This document shows positions 35,314-43,359 of a stretch of 64,000 bases of DNA, piece after piece. A program made the translations under genes and the position numbers. Position 1 is the first letter of the stretch, and every line of letters begins with the position of its first letter. The stretch is from Myxococcaceae bacterium (lineage in GTDB: Bacteria > Myxococcota > Myxococcia > Myxococcales > Myxococcaceae): contig JAEUJQ010000024.1 in NCBI GenBank assembly GCA_016793095.1, positions 31,983 through 95,982 of the forward strand, given 5' to 3'. The notes under the pieces are model-generated. The model was not told the origin of the DNA, searched no databases, and was given only the letters and a program-made list of their open reading frames with translations.

Positions 35314-37047
35314 ATGATCGCCCCCCTCCTCGCGCTGCTCGCCGCCGCGCCGCCGCTGTCGACCCACGCCGAGCGCACGGGCTTCACCGAGACCGGCCGC
35401 TACGACGAGGTGCAGGCCCTGTGCGCCGCCTTCCCGAAGGCCTTCCCCGGGAAGGTGAGGTGCGAGCCCTTCGGCGTGACGCCGCTGGGCCGGCCGATGC
35501 TCGCCTTCGTCGCCAGCGCCGACGGTACGCTGACGCCCGAGCTCGCGCAGAAGAAGGGGCGCCCCGTGCTCTTCCTGCAGGGCGGCATCCACGCGGGCGA
35601 GATCGACGGCAAGGACGCGGGCTTCTGGCTCCTGCGCGACGTGCTCGAGGGCAGGGTGCTCGAGAAGGCGCTCTCGAAGGCGACCCTCGTCTTCGTCCCC
35701 GTCTTCAACGTCGATGGCCACGAGCGGTTCGGCCCCAACAACCGCCCGAACCAGCGGGGCCCGAAGGAGATGGGCTGGCGGGTGACGTCTCAGAACCTCA
35801 ACCTGAACCGCGACTACGTGAAGGCCGAGGCGCCCGAGATGCAGGCGCTGCTCACGCTGCTCCATCGGTGGGATCCGATCCTCTACGCCGATCTCCACGT
35901 CACCGACGGCGCGAAGTTCCAGCACGATCTCTCCGTCACCTTCGAGCCGTCGAACGTCGGCCCCGAGGGCCTCAGGAGCTTCGGCCGCAGCCTCCGCGTC
36001 TCGCTCTTCGCCGAGCTCGAGGAGAAGGGCCACCTGCCCGTCAACTTCTACCCGGCGTTCGTGAAGGACGACGATCCGTCGAGCGGCTTCGCGGTGGGCT
36101 GGCCCCCGCCGCGCTTCGGCAACGCGTACTGGGCCGCGAACAACCGGTACGGCCTGCTGCTCGAGACCCACTCCTGGAAGCCGTACGCCGAGCGCGTGAA
36201 GGGCACCTATGACGTCTGCCTCGCGCTCCTGCGCCTCACCTCCGAGGACGGCGCCCGCTGGCTCAAGGCGGCGAAGGAGGCCGACGCGGCCGAGGCGAAG
36301 CGGGCTGGCGCCGAGGTGACGCTGCTGTGGGAGCCCAGGAAGACGCCGCGGCCGCTCGACTTCAAGGGCTACGCGTACGTGCGCGAGCCCTCGGCGGTGT
36401 CTACCCAGCCGTGGGTCCGCTACGACGAGACGAAGCCCGAGACGTGGACGGTGCCCTTCCTCGACGAGCTGGCGCCGTCGCTCACCGTGAAGGCGCCCGC
36501 CGGGGGCTGGGTGGTGCCGCCGCCGCACGCGACCTGGGTGGCCGAGAAGCTGACGCTGCACGGCCTCAGCTTCACGAGGCTCACCGCCGCGCGAGCCGCC
36601 GTTGACGTCGAGGCCTACCGGCTGATCGAGCCGAAGTTCCGCGCCACGCCGTATGAAGGCCGGCTCACCGTCGCCGCCCGAGACGGCGCCTGGCAGCCCC
36701 GCACCCTCGAGCTGCCGAAGGGCTCGCTCTTCATCCCCGCCGCGCAGCCGAAGCTCTTCCTCGCGATGCACCTGCTCGACCCGACCTCTCCCGACTCGCT
36801 GCTCGCGTGGGGCTTCTTCAACGCGCACCTCGAGCAGAAGGAGTACCTCGAGGAGTACCTCACCGAGGCCTTCGCTCGTGAGCTGCTCGAGGACCCGGCG
36901 GTGAAGGCGGAGTTCGAGGCGAAGCTGAAAGACGAGGCCTTCGCGAAGAGCCCCGAGGCGCGGCTGCGCTTCTTCTCGGCGCGACACCCGTCGGCTGACC
37001 CGATGTTGAACGTGCTGCCGGTGTACCGCGTGGCGAAGCCCCTCTGA
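35314..37047 (+). CDS. M14-family zinc metallocarboxypeptidase-like exported protein
   Basis: This is a 577-residue exported protein with a short N-terminal hydrophobic signal (MIAPLLALLAAAPP). Zinc-binding residues of the M14 family are seen as GGIHAGEIDGKD (His93, Glu96) and a downstream His in YADLHVTDG (about 196). The general base Glu lies in LLLETHSWKPYAERV near residue 290. The C-terminal third is unassigned, a common extension in this bacterial subfamily. The role is probably peptidoglycan or protein turnover outside the cytoplasm; the substrate is unknown. The ATG at 35314 was chosen because the signal starts there; upstream in-frame sequence is antisense to the cyclase gene. Its stop lies four bases from the convergent PlsC stop. 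Confidence 0.9.
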   Translation: MIAPLLALLAAAPPLSTHAERTGFTETGRYDEVQALCAAFPKAFPGKVRCEPFGVTPLGRPMLAFVASADGTLTPELAQKKGRPVLFLQGGIHAGEIDGKDAGFWLLRDVLEGRVLEKALSKATLVFVPVFNVDGHERFGPNNRPNQRGPKEMGWRVTSQNLNLNRDYVKAEAPEMQALLTLLHRWDPILYADLHVTDGAKFQHDLSVTFEPSNVGPEGLRSFGRSLRVSLFAELEEKGHLPVNFYPAFVKDDDPSSGFAVGWPPPRFGNAYWAANNRYGLLLETHSWKPYAERVKGTYDVCLALLRLTSEDGARWLKAAKEADAAEAKRAGAEVTLLWEPRKTPRPLDFKGYAYVREPSAVSTQPWVRYDETKPETWTVPFLDELAPSLTVKAPAGGWVVPPPHATWVAEKLTLHGLSFTRLTAARAAVDVEAYRLIEPKFRATPYEGRLTVAARDGAWQPRTLELPKGSLFIPAAQPKLFLAMHLLDPTSPDSLLAWGFFNAHLEQKEYLEEYLTEAFARELLEDPAVKAEFEAKLKDEAFAKSPEARLRFFSARHPSADPMLNVLPVYRVAKPL

Positions 37048-37050
37048 CGC

Positions 37051-37785
37051 TCAGCGGGGAAAGGGCTGGCCCAGCCACTCGGCGTAGTGCCGCTCCATGG
37101 TGCGCGCGAGCTCGTCGCCGCTCTCGTCGTCGGGCCCGGGCGGGGGCACCGGCGGCATCACCGTCACCCGCACGTGGCTGCGGCCGGCGAACATCGGCCC
37201 GTCTTCGAAGACGAGCTCCGAGGTGCCCTTCACCACCACCGGCACCACCGGCACCTGGCACAGCTGCGCGAGCTTGAAGGCGCCGCGCTTGAAGCGGATG
37301 CGCTGCTCGCCCGACGCGTAGGTGCCCTCGGGGAAGATGAGCACCGGCTCGCCCGCCCGGAGCAGCGCCTCGCAGCGCTCCATCATCGCCTGCATCGACG
37401 GCACGCGGCCGCGCTCCACCGCGACGTAGTGCATGCGCCGCATCATCCACCCGAAGAGGGGAATGGCGAACAGCGACGCCTTCGAGACGAACTTGAACGG
37501 GTAGCGCAGGCCCATCAGCGCGAGGATGTCGGCCATCGACTGGTGGTTGGCGATCAGCACGCAGGGGCCCTTCGGCAGCAGCTCGCGGCCCTCGACGGAG
37601 ACGCGCCACAAGGGCCAGCATGCCCGCAGGTACTGGTGGCACCAGAAGGTGACGAAGTGGTGCAGCGCCCGGCGGTGGCGATCGAACGGCGCGGTCACCA
37701 GGAACAGCGCCACCGCGATGACGTAGCCCACGGGCAGGGTGAGCGCGACCGCGGCCCAGAACCAGAGGGTGGTGAAGAACCTCAC
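37051..37785 (-). CDS. 1-acyl-sn-glycerol-3-phosphate acyltransferase (PlsC family)
   Basis: This 244-residue membrane acyltransferase has an N-terminal hydrophobic helix (residues 7-31). The catalytic motif NHQSMAD (residues 79-85) supplies the His/Asp dyad, and FPEGTYASG (about 152) is the second PlsC motif. It transfers acyl groups to lysophosphatidate (making phosphatidate) or to another lyso-lipid; the exact acceptor is uncertain. The start is GTG 37785. The convergent stop of the M14 gene lies four bases away. A lipoprotein gene follows upstream on the same strand after 84 bases, and probably has a separate function. Confidence 0.93.
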   Translation of the reverse strand: MRFFTTLWFWAAVALTLPVGYVIAVALFLVTAPFDRHRRALHHFVTFWCHQYLRACWPLWRVSVEGRELLPKGPCVLIANHQSMADILALMGLRYPFKFVSKASLFAIPLFGWMMRRMHYVAVERGRVPSMQAMMERCEALLRAGEPVLIFPEGTYASGEQRIRFKRGAFKLAQLCQVPVVPVVVKGTSELVFEDGPMFAGRSHVRVTVMPPVPPPGPDDESGDELARTMERHYAEWLGQPFPR

Positions 37786-37869
37786 GACGTCACGCCGCCC
37801 TCACCGCGCCCCGCCGGCCGCGCGCGCAGCACCGCTTCGTAGACGGCTCGCTCGCCCACGTCACGCCGC

Positions 37870-39111
37870 TCAGGGTCTCGGGCCGACGCGCACGACGAAC
37901 GTCTGGCTCGACACGACCGGCAGCCCGAAGCGGGTGGCCAGCCCGTCCTGCAGCTCGTTCGGCACGCGCCACGTCTGCCCGGTGAGCTGGAGGACGGTGA
38001 TGGCGTAGCGGCCTGGAGGGACGCCCTTGAGCTGCTGGGGCCGGCGCGGATCGGTCGCGTCGAGGGCCGTCGGGCGGATGACGAGGGGCAGGCGCGTCAG
38101 CGGCGTCGGCCCGGGCTTCACGCGGCCCATGGCGTCGAGCAGCTGGGGCGCGAGCTCCATCACGTTGAAGCCTGCGGCCAGCACCACGAGATCCGGCACG
38201 CCGTCGGCCGCCACCGGCGGCCCCGTCGGGTTCGCGGGGTTGACGTGCTCGTAGTCCACCCCCGTCTCGTCGATGAGCCCGTTGCGATCGAGGTCGTTCT
38301 CGTCGGCCAGCGGGTTCACGCCCGGCGCCTCGTTCGCCAGCTTGCGCACCACCACCCGCGGCCACAGCTCGGGCACCCCGTCACCGTTCGCGTCATCAGG
38401 CATGCCGTCGCCGTTGTCGTCGAGGAAGCGCGCGAGGAAGACGGGCGCGGTCTGGCGCACCACGCCTTCGTTCACCGGCGTCACCCGCAGGTCCAGCAGC
38501 AGCGGGGCGCTCGCGCCGAGCGTCGCCTCCGTCGTCAGGGGCGCCGAGCTGCCGGGCATCGTCACCTCGAACACCGGCCGATCGACGGTCACGCGCGCGC
38601 TGTCGCCGATCGTCACCGGGACGCCGAGGGCCGGCCGGGGAGCGCCGTCGTCGCCCACCGCCACCTCGAAGGTGAGCGGCGCGCGGGTGATCGAGTCGAG
38701 GGCCGCGCCGCCGACGTCGCCGACGTTCACCTCGTTGGTGACGCCGTACCAGGGGATGAAGTCGTCGTTGCCGTCCACGAAGGCGCGCAGCTGGTACTGC
38801 CCGGGGTTCACCAGCGAGAACGCGAACGGCGCCGTGAACGGGCCGGTGTCGAAGTCACGCACCGCGCCGAAGACGCGCTCTCGCGGCACGAGGGCGAAGG
38901 TGAGGGGGCGGCCGGTGCCGGTGGGGGGCGGAGGGCGCGCCGCGTCGTACAGCAGCACCACCACGTTGCCGCGGGCCGTCGAGGACACCACCACCTGACC
39001 CTCCACCCGCGCGGGGTTGGCGTTCTGGCGGCGATCGGCGCCCGCGAAGACGGGTGGCGGCTCGCAGCCGAGCAAGAGGAGAGCGAAGACGCACGAGCGC
39101 ACGGCGTTCAT
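37870..39111 (-). CDS. Lipoprotein of unknown function with calcium-binding-like repeats
   Basis: This 413-residue lipoprotein has a signal ending in the lipobox LLGC (Cys16, MNAVRSCVFALLLLGC). The mature part is beta-rich and carries a Asp/Asn/Gly-rich stretch at about residues 235-255 (DDNGDGMPDDANGDGVPE), similar to EF-hand-like or thrombospondin type 3 calcium-binding repeats, and another at DENDLDRNGLIDE. I do not recognise a family. It is the third gene of an operon; its ATG overlaps the stop of the TonB-dependent receptor gene by four bases. It may be a receptor-associated surface lipoprotein, but this is inferred from position only. Confidence 0.85.
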   Translation of the reverse strand: MNAVRSCVFALLLLGCEPPPVFAGADRRQNANPARVEGQVVVSSTARGNVVVLLYDAARPPPPTGTGRPLTFALVPRERVFGAVRDFDTGPFTAPFAFSLVNPGQYQLRAFVDGNDDFIPWYGVTNEVNVGDVGGAALDSITRAPLTFEVAVGDDGAPRPALGVPVTIGDSARVTVDRPVFEVTMPGSSAPLTTEATLGASAPLLLDLRVTPVNEGVVRQTAPVFLARFLDDNGDGMPDDANGDGVPELWPRVVVRKLANEAPGVNPLADENDLDRNGLIDETGVDYEHVNPANPTGPPVAADGVPDLVVLAAGFNVMELAPQLLDAMGRVKPGPTPLTRLPLVIRPTALDATDPRRPQQLKGVPPGRYAITVLQLTGQTWRVPNELQDGLATRFGLPVVSSQTFVVRVGPRP

Positions 39112-41615
39112 GGCTGCACCGAGAGGGTCGCGAAGACGCGCCGGTTGACGTTGTTGCCGAAGGGGTGCTCCTGGTGCGCCGGCCCGAGCTGCTGGCCGAC
39201 GACCCCGAGGGTGAGGCGGTCGTTCAAGAGGCGATAGGCGACGCGGGCGTTGATGACGGCGAACCCCCGCAGCGCGTTCTGCACGTTCAAGATCTGCGTC
39301 GGATCCGCCGGGGAGGGCTCGCGCTCCACCCACGTCGTGCCGCTGACGTACGAGACGTCGCCCGAGAGATCGAGGTTCACGGGGGTGCGGTACACGAAGC
39401 CGCCGTTCACCTTCACCGCGGGCGCCTGCGTGCACGCACCGCACACCACCGCCCCGTCGGCCTGAATCGTCTGCACGGCCGTGGAGGCGCGCAGGTCGAG
39501 GCCGCGCACCGCGTTCCACGTCAGGCCGAGCTCGCCACCGATGGCCCGGTAGGGCAGGGGATCATTCACGAACGTCGAGCGCCCCAGCAGGTACGTCTGC
39601 GATCTCGGGTCGAACGCCAGATCGGCTGGCAGCGGCTGCACCGCCGACAGCACGATGAGGTTGCGCACGAAGTTCACGTAGCCCGCGAGGTCCCACGACA
39701 GGCCGAGCCGCGCCGCCTCGCCGCGGTAGCCGAGCTCGAACGACAACAGGCTCTCGGGCACCAGCTCGCGGTTGCCCTGGGTGAGCACCGACGCCCCGGT
39801 GACGCCCGGCGTGGGGATCGGCAGGTTGACGTAGCTCTCGAGGAAGGTGGGCTGGCGGAACGCGCTCGCGGCCATCGCGCGGAAGGCGTGCCCCTCGAAG
39901 GGCGCGACGACGATCGACAGCCGGGGCGACGGCACCACGCCGGGTCGCCCACGCTCGATGAGCGGGTGCCGGTCGATGCGGAAGCTGCCCACCACCGTGA
40001 GCCACTGCACGAGCTTCCACTCGTCCTGCACGAAGGCAGCGGCGTGCAGCTCCTCGGTGAGCGAGCTCGTGTACGTCCACGCGAGGCGCTTCAGGCGGCC
40101 CGACACGCCGAGGCTCAGCTGGTGCCGCCCGCCCAGCTCGAAGCCCTGCTGGAAGAGCACCTCGGCGTCGAAGACGTTCGACTCGAGGCTCGTGAGCAGA
40201 TCGCGCTGGCCCTGCACGAGGTACTGGGGCCCGGCGTTCGCGTCGAGGTGGTTCCAGAAGAACCGGGCCTTCACGGGGCCGCCCGTGAAGTCCACCTTCG
40301 CGTAGCCGCCGAGCCCGTCGAGGAAGTAGTTGCGCAAGAGCCCGATGCCGTAGACCTCGGTGAAGAGCCGGTTGACACCGCCCGAGGCCGACAGGCTCAC
40401 GTGCTTGTTGAACGCGTAGAACGCCGTCAGGTTGCCGCGCGCCGAGCGCAGCGCGAGGTTGGGCTCGGGGAACGCGCTGGTGACGTCGGGGCGGCCCTCG
40501 GCGTAGTCGCGCGAGAACTTGTCGGCCTGCTGGTAGCCGACCGACGCGCGGAACTTCACCGCGTCGCCGCCCGACGCGACGAAGCTGCCCCCCGCGAGGT
40601 TGCCGTTGCCGACGAGCCCGCTCACCTCGGCGCGGGGCCCGGTGCCGGGGGCGCGGGTGATGATGTTGACGACGCCCAGCATCGCGTTGGCGCCGTAGAG
40701 CGCGCCGGCCGGGCCTCGAATGACCTCGACGCGTTCGATCTCCTCGAGCCCGATGGGCAGCACCGGCCACAGCGTGACGCCGAGGAAGTCCTGGTACTCG
40801 GGCCGCCCGTCGATCAGCACCAGCACCTTGTTGTTGATGCGCTGGTTGAACCCGCGGATCGACACGTTGAAGCTCGAGTACCCCATCGCCATCACCTCGG
40901 CGCCCGGCACGCGCCGCAAGATCTCGGGCAGGCTGGTGAGGCCCGACGCGCGGAGCTCGTCGCCGGTGATGACGGTGGTGGCGTTCGGCGCCTCGAGGCT
41001 CGACTGGCTGCGGCGGGCCGCTGCGACCACCGTCTCTTCGTAGGGGACCGCGAAGTCCTCGACCGGCGCCGGCGCCTCCGACGGTCGGGCAGGCGCGGTG
41101 AGCGCGTCGGAGTCGCCTTCTGCCGGTTCCGAGGCGCGCCGCTCAGCCTGCTCCACCGCCTTCTCGAGCCGCTCGGCCAGCGCAGCGAGCTTCGCGACGG
41201 TCGCCTCGTCAACCGCGGGCGCGACCCGCTTCGGCTCCACCTTCGGCGTCTCTCTCACGGGCTCGGGCGGGGGCTCCTTCTTCGGCACGAGCGGCTCGAG
41301 CTTCGCGACGGTCTCCTTCACCTTCTCGGCGTCGGGTGGGTTCGCGTCGAGGTAGCGGCGGTAGAACCCCAGCGCCTCGGCGGGCCGCCCGGCGGCCTCG
41401 TGCGCGCGCGCGACGTTGAAGAGCACGTTGGGGTGCGGCTTGATCGCATAGGCCTCGAGCAGCTCGGCGATCGCCTCGTCGTAGCGGCCCTCGTTGATGA
41501 GGAACATGCCCGTCTTGAAGTGACGGCGGGCCTCGACGCGCGGGTCGGCGAGCGTCGTCGGGCCCCACAACACCAGAAGGCACGCCAGCAGGCGCGCCCA
41601 CCATCTGATCGTCAT
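39108..41615 (-). CDS. TonB-dependent receptor with N-terminal periplasmic TPR domain
   Basis: This is an 835-residue exported protein (signal 1-23). It has TPR-like repeats at residues about 25-105 (HFKTGMFLINEGRYDEAIA, LGFYRRYLDANPP), then a Pro/Glu-rich linker and a coiled-coil stretch (about 136-165). A TonB plug follows at roughly 195-305 (RRVPGAEVMAMGYSSFNVSI, then IDGRPEYQDFLGVTLW and RVEVIRGPAGALYGANAML), then a beta-barrel to the C-terminus. TonB-dependent receptors import chelated metals, vitamins or other substrates with energy from the inner membrane. The TPR extension is unusual and may bind a partner in the periplasm. It overlaps its neighbours at both ends (ATGA), between a Ser/Thr kinase and a lipoprotein. 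Confidence 0.94.
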   Translation of the reverse strand: MTIRWWARLLACLLVLWGPTTLADPRVEARRHFKTGMFLINEGRYDEAIAELLEAYAIKPHPNVLFNVARAHEAAGRPAEALGFYRRYLDANPPDAEKVKETVAKLEPLVPKKEPPPEPVRETPKVEPKRVAPAVDEATVAKLAALAERLEKAVEQAERRASEPAEGDSDALTAPARPSEAPAPVEDFAVPYEETVVAAARRSQSSLEAPNATTVITGDELRASGLTSLPEILRRVPGAEVMAMGYSSFNVSIRGFNQRINNKVLVLIDGRPEYQDFLGVTLWPVLPIGLEEIERVEVIRGPAGALYGANAMLGVVNIITRAPGTGPRAEVSGLVGNGNLAGGSFVASGGDAVKFRASVGYQQADKFSRDYAEGRPDVTSAFPEPNLALRSARGNLTAFYAFNKHVSLSASGGVNRLFTEVYGIGLLRNYFLDGLGGYAKVDFTGGPVKARFFWNHLDANAGPQYLVQGQRDLLTSLESNVFDAEVLFQQGFELGGRHQLSLGVSGRLKRLAWTYTSSLTEELHAAAFVQDEWKLVQWLTVVGSFRIDRHPLIERGRPGVVPSPRLSIVVAPFEGHAFRAMAASAFRQPTFLESYVNLPIPTPGVTGASVLTQGNRELVPESLLSFELGYRGEAARLGLSWDLAGYVNFVRNLIVLSAVQPLPADLAFDPRSQTYLLGRSTFVNDPLPYRAIGGELGLTWNAVRGLDLRASTAVQTIQADGAVVCGACTQAPAVKVNGGFVYRTPVNLDLSGDVSYVSGTTWVEREPSPADPTQILNVQNALRGFAVINARVAYRLLNDRLTLGVVGQQLGPAHQEHPFGNNVNRRVFATLSVQP

Positions 41616-43231
41616 TGGTAGGGGTCGTCCTTGTAGCCGTTGTCAGTCGGGTTCTTCGGGTCCTTCGGCAGCCTGACCTTCACCTTCACGCCGCCGGCCT
41701 TCCTCTTCACCAGCGTCGGCTTCACGGGCACGTGACCCGACGAGCCCTGCGCCACGATGGTGGTGCCCAGGTAGCCGTCGAGCGCGAAGACGAGCTCGGC
41801 GCGCGCGGGCGCCTCCGACTCGCGGGCGAGCGTGAAGGAGAACGGCGTGGTGCCCACCACCGCTCCCTCGCGGGTCACCGTCGCGCCCTGTGGCTCGCTG
41901 TCCACGTCGAACACCACCACCTGGATGGGGTCGGCGGGCTCGGGCTCGGCAGGCGGCACCACGGCGACGACGGGCCTCGGGTCACCCTTCACCGGCACTG
42001 GCGGGGTGGGCGTCACGCCCGGGTCGTCCTTCGACGCGCTCTTGAACGCGAGCACGCCGCCGACGGCGACGCCGATCGCCACCAGCGCCGAGATCCCGAG
42101 GATGAGGGGCAGGCGTCGCGGCGTGCCGGGGTGCGTGCCGCTCTCGGTGATCTCCACCTCCATCGAGGCCGGGTCGAGCTCCACCGGCGCGCTGGTCTCG
42201 TCCGGCGCTGGTGAGGCGATCTTCACGCGGGTCGAGCTGGGGGCGCGTGAGGCCTGAGACGCGCCGGGCGCACGGGTGGCCTGGGAGGCCGACGGTGACA
42301 TCGGGTTGGAGTACGTGCGCGGGTCGACGAAGAGCCCCGACATGCCGAGCCCCGAGACGGCGACCCGCATCGCCTCGAGCAGCTCGTCCATCGACTGGTA
42401 GCGCGCGGCCGGCGACTTCTCGAGGCACCGCATCACGAGGTCGTTCACCTCGGCTGGCGTCTCGGGACGCAGCGAGGCGAGCGTCGGCGGCTGCTCCTTG
42501 ACGTGCTTGACGATGATGTCGATGGAGTCGCGGCCCTGGAACGGCGGGCGCCCGGACATGCACTGGAACAGCAGCACGCCCAGGGAGTAGATGTCCGTGC
42601 GCTGGTCGGTCTCGGAGCGCGCCTGCTCGGGCGCCATGTACAGCGGCGAGCCGAGCAGCACCCCGGCCTGGGTCAGCTCGGTGTCGCTCTTCTGCATCAG
42701 GTCCGACGCGAAGGCCTTCACCAGCCCGAAGTCGAGCACCTTCACGACGTCGCCCCCGGTGCCCTCCGGGAGCAGCATGACGTTCGCCGGCTTGAGGTCG
42801 CGGTGGACGAGGCCCAGCTTGTGCGCCTCCCTCAGCGAGCGGGCCACCTGTGCGCCGATGGCGAGCGCGCGGCCCCACGGCATGGGCCCTTCGCGGCTGA
42901 GCACCTGCTGCAGGGTCTCACCCTCGAGGTACTCCATGGCGATGAAGTAGATGCCGTCTTCGGTGCGGCCATAGTCGTGCACCGTGATGGTGTTGGGGTG
43001 CTTGAGCTTCGCCGTCATCGACGCTTCGAGGAAGAAGCGGCGCTCGAAGCCCGGGTCTCTGGTGCCGTCGTAGCGCGGGTTCAGCACCTTGAGCGCCACG
43101 ATGCGGTCGAGCGGCTGCTGAATGGCCTTGTAGACGCGGCCCATGCCGCCCACACCGAGGGCCTCGACGATCTGAAAACGGCCGCTCAGGACCTTGCCCA
43201 GCAGCGGATCATCGACGCCAGCTTCCGACAT
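41612..43231 (-). CDS. Ser/Thr protein kinase with PEGA domain
   Basis: This is a 539-residue Hanks-type kinase. Intact motifs are the Gly-rich loop GVGGMG (26-31), VALKVL with Lys48, HRDLKPAN (catalytic Asp145) and DFG (167-169), then APEQ (200-203). A cytosolic Pro/Ser/Ala-rich linker leads to one membrane helix at about 374-395. The outer part contains a PEGA-like domain (about 430-500; SEPQGATVTREG, LDGYLG), a surface-carbohydrate or periplasmic module. The activating ligand is unknown. The kinase gene's TGA overlaps the ATG of the TonB receptor. The ATG at 43231 starts just before the kinase domain; an upstream in-frame extension is low-complexity. Confidence 0.96.
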   Translation of the reverse strand: MSEAGVDDPLLGKVLSGRFQIVEALGVGGMGRVYKAIQQPLDRIVALKVLNPRYDGTRDPGFERRFFLEASMTAKLKHPNTITVHDYGRTEDGIYFIAMEYLEGETLQQVLSREGPMPWGRALAIGAQVARSLREAHKLGLVHRDLKPANVMLLPEGTGGDVVKVLDFGLVKAFASDLMQKSDTELTQAGVLLGSPLYMAPEQARSETDQRTDIYSLGVLLFQCMSGRPPFQGRDSIDIIVKHVKEQPPTLASLRPETPAEVNDLVMRCLEKSPAARYQSMDELLEAMRVAVSGLGMSGLFVDPRTYSNPMSPSASQATRAPGASQASRAPSSTRVKIASPAPDETSAPVELDPASMEVEITESGTHPGTPRRLPLILGISALVAIGVAVGGVLAFKSASKDDPGVTPTPPVPVKGDPRPVVAVVPPAEPEPADPIQVVVFDVDSEPQGATVTREGAVVGTTPFSFTLARESEAPARAELVFALDGYLGTTIVAQGSSGHVPVKPTLVKRKAGGVKVKVRLPKDPKNPTDNGYKDDPYQ

Positions 43232-43359
43232 GAAACCCCCGCGGTCTCGTGGCTGGAACGACCGCACCCCCCGGTGTACCACGAGGGCGCACCACTCCGA
43301 AGGCTGCCGAGGGCTGGTCGGTCTGTTGCCCGGCGGTCAGACGGGACTACCGTGCGGGC

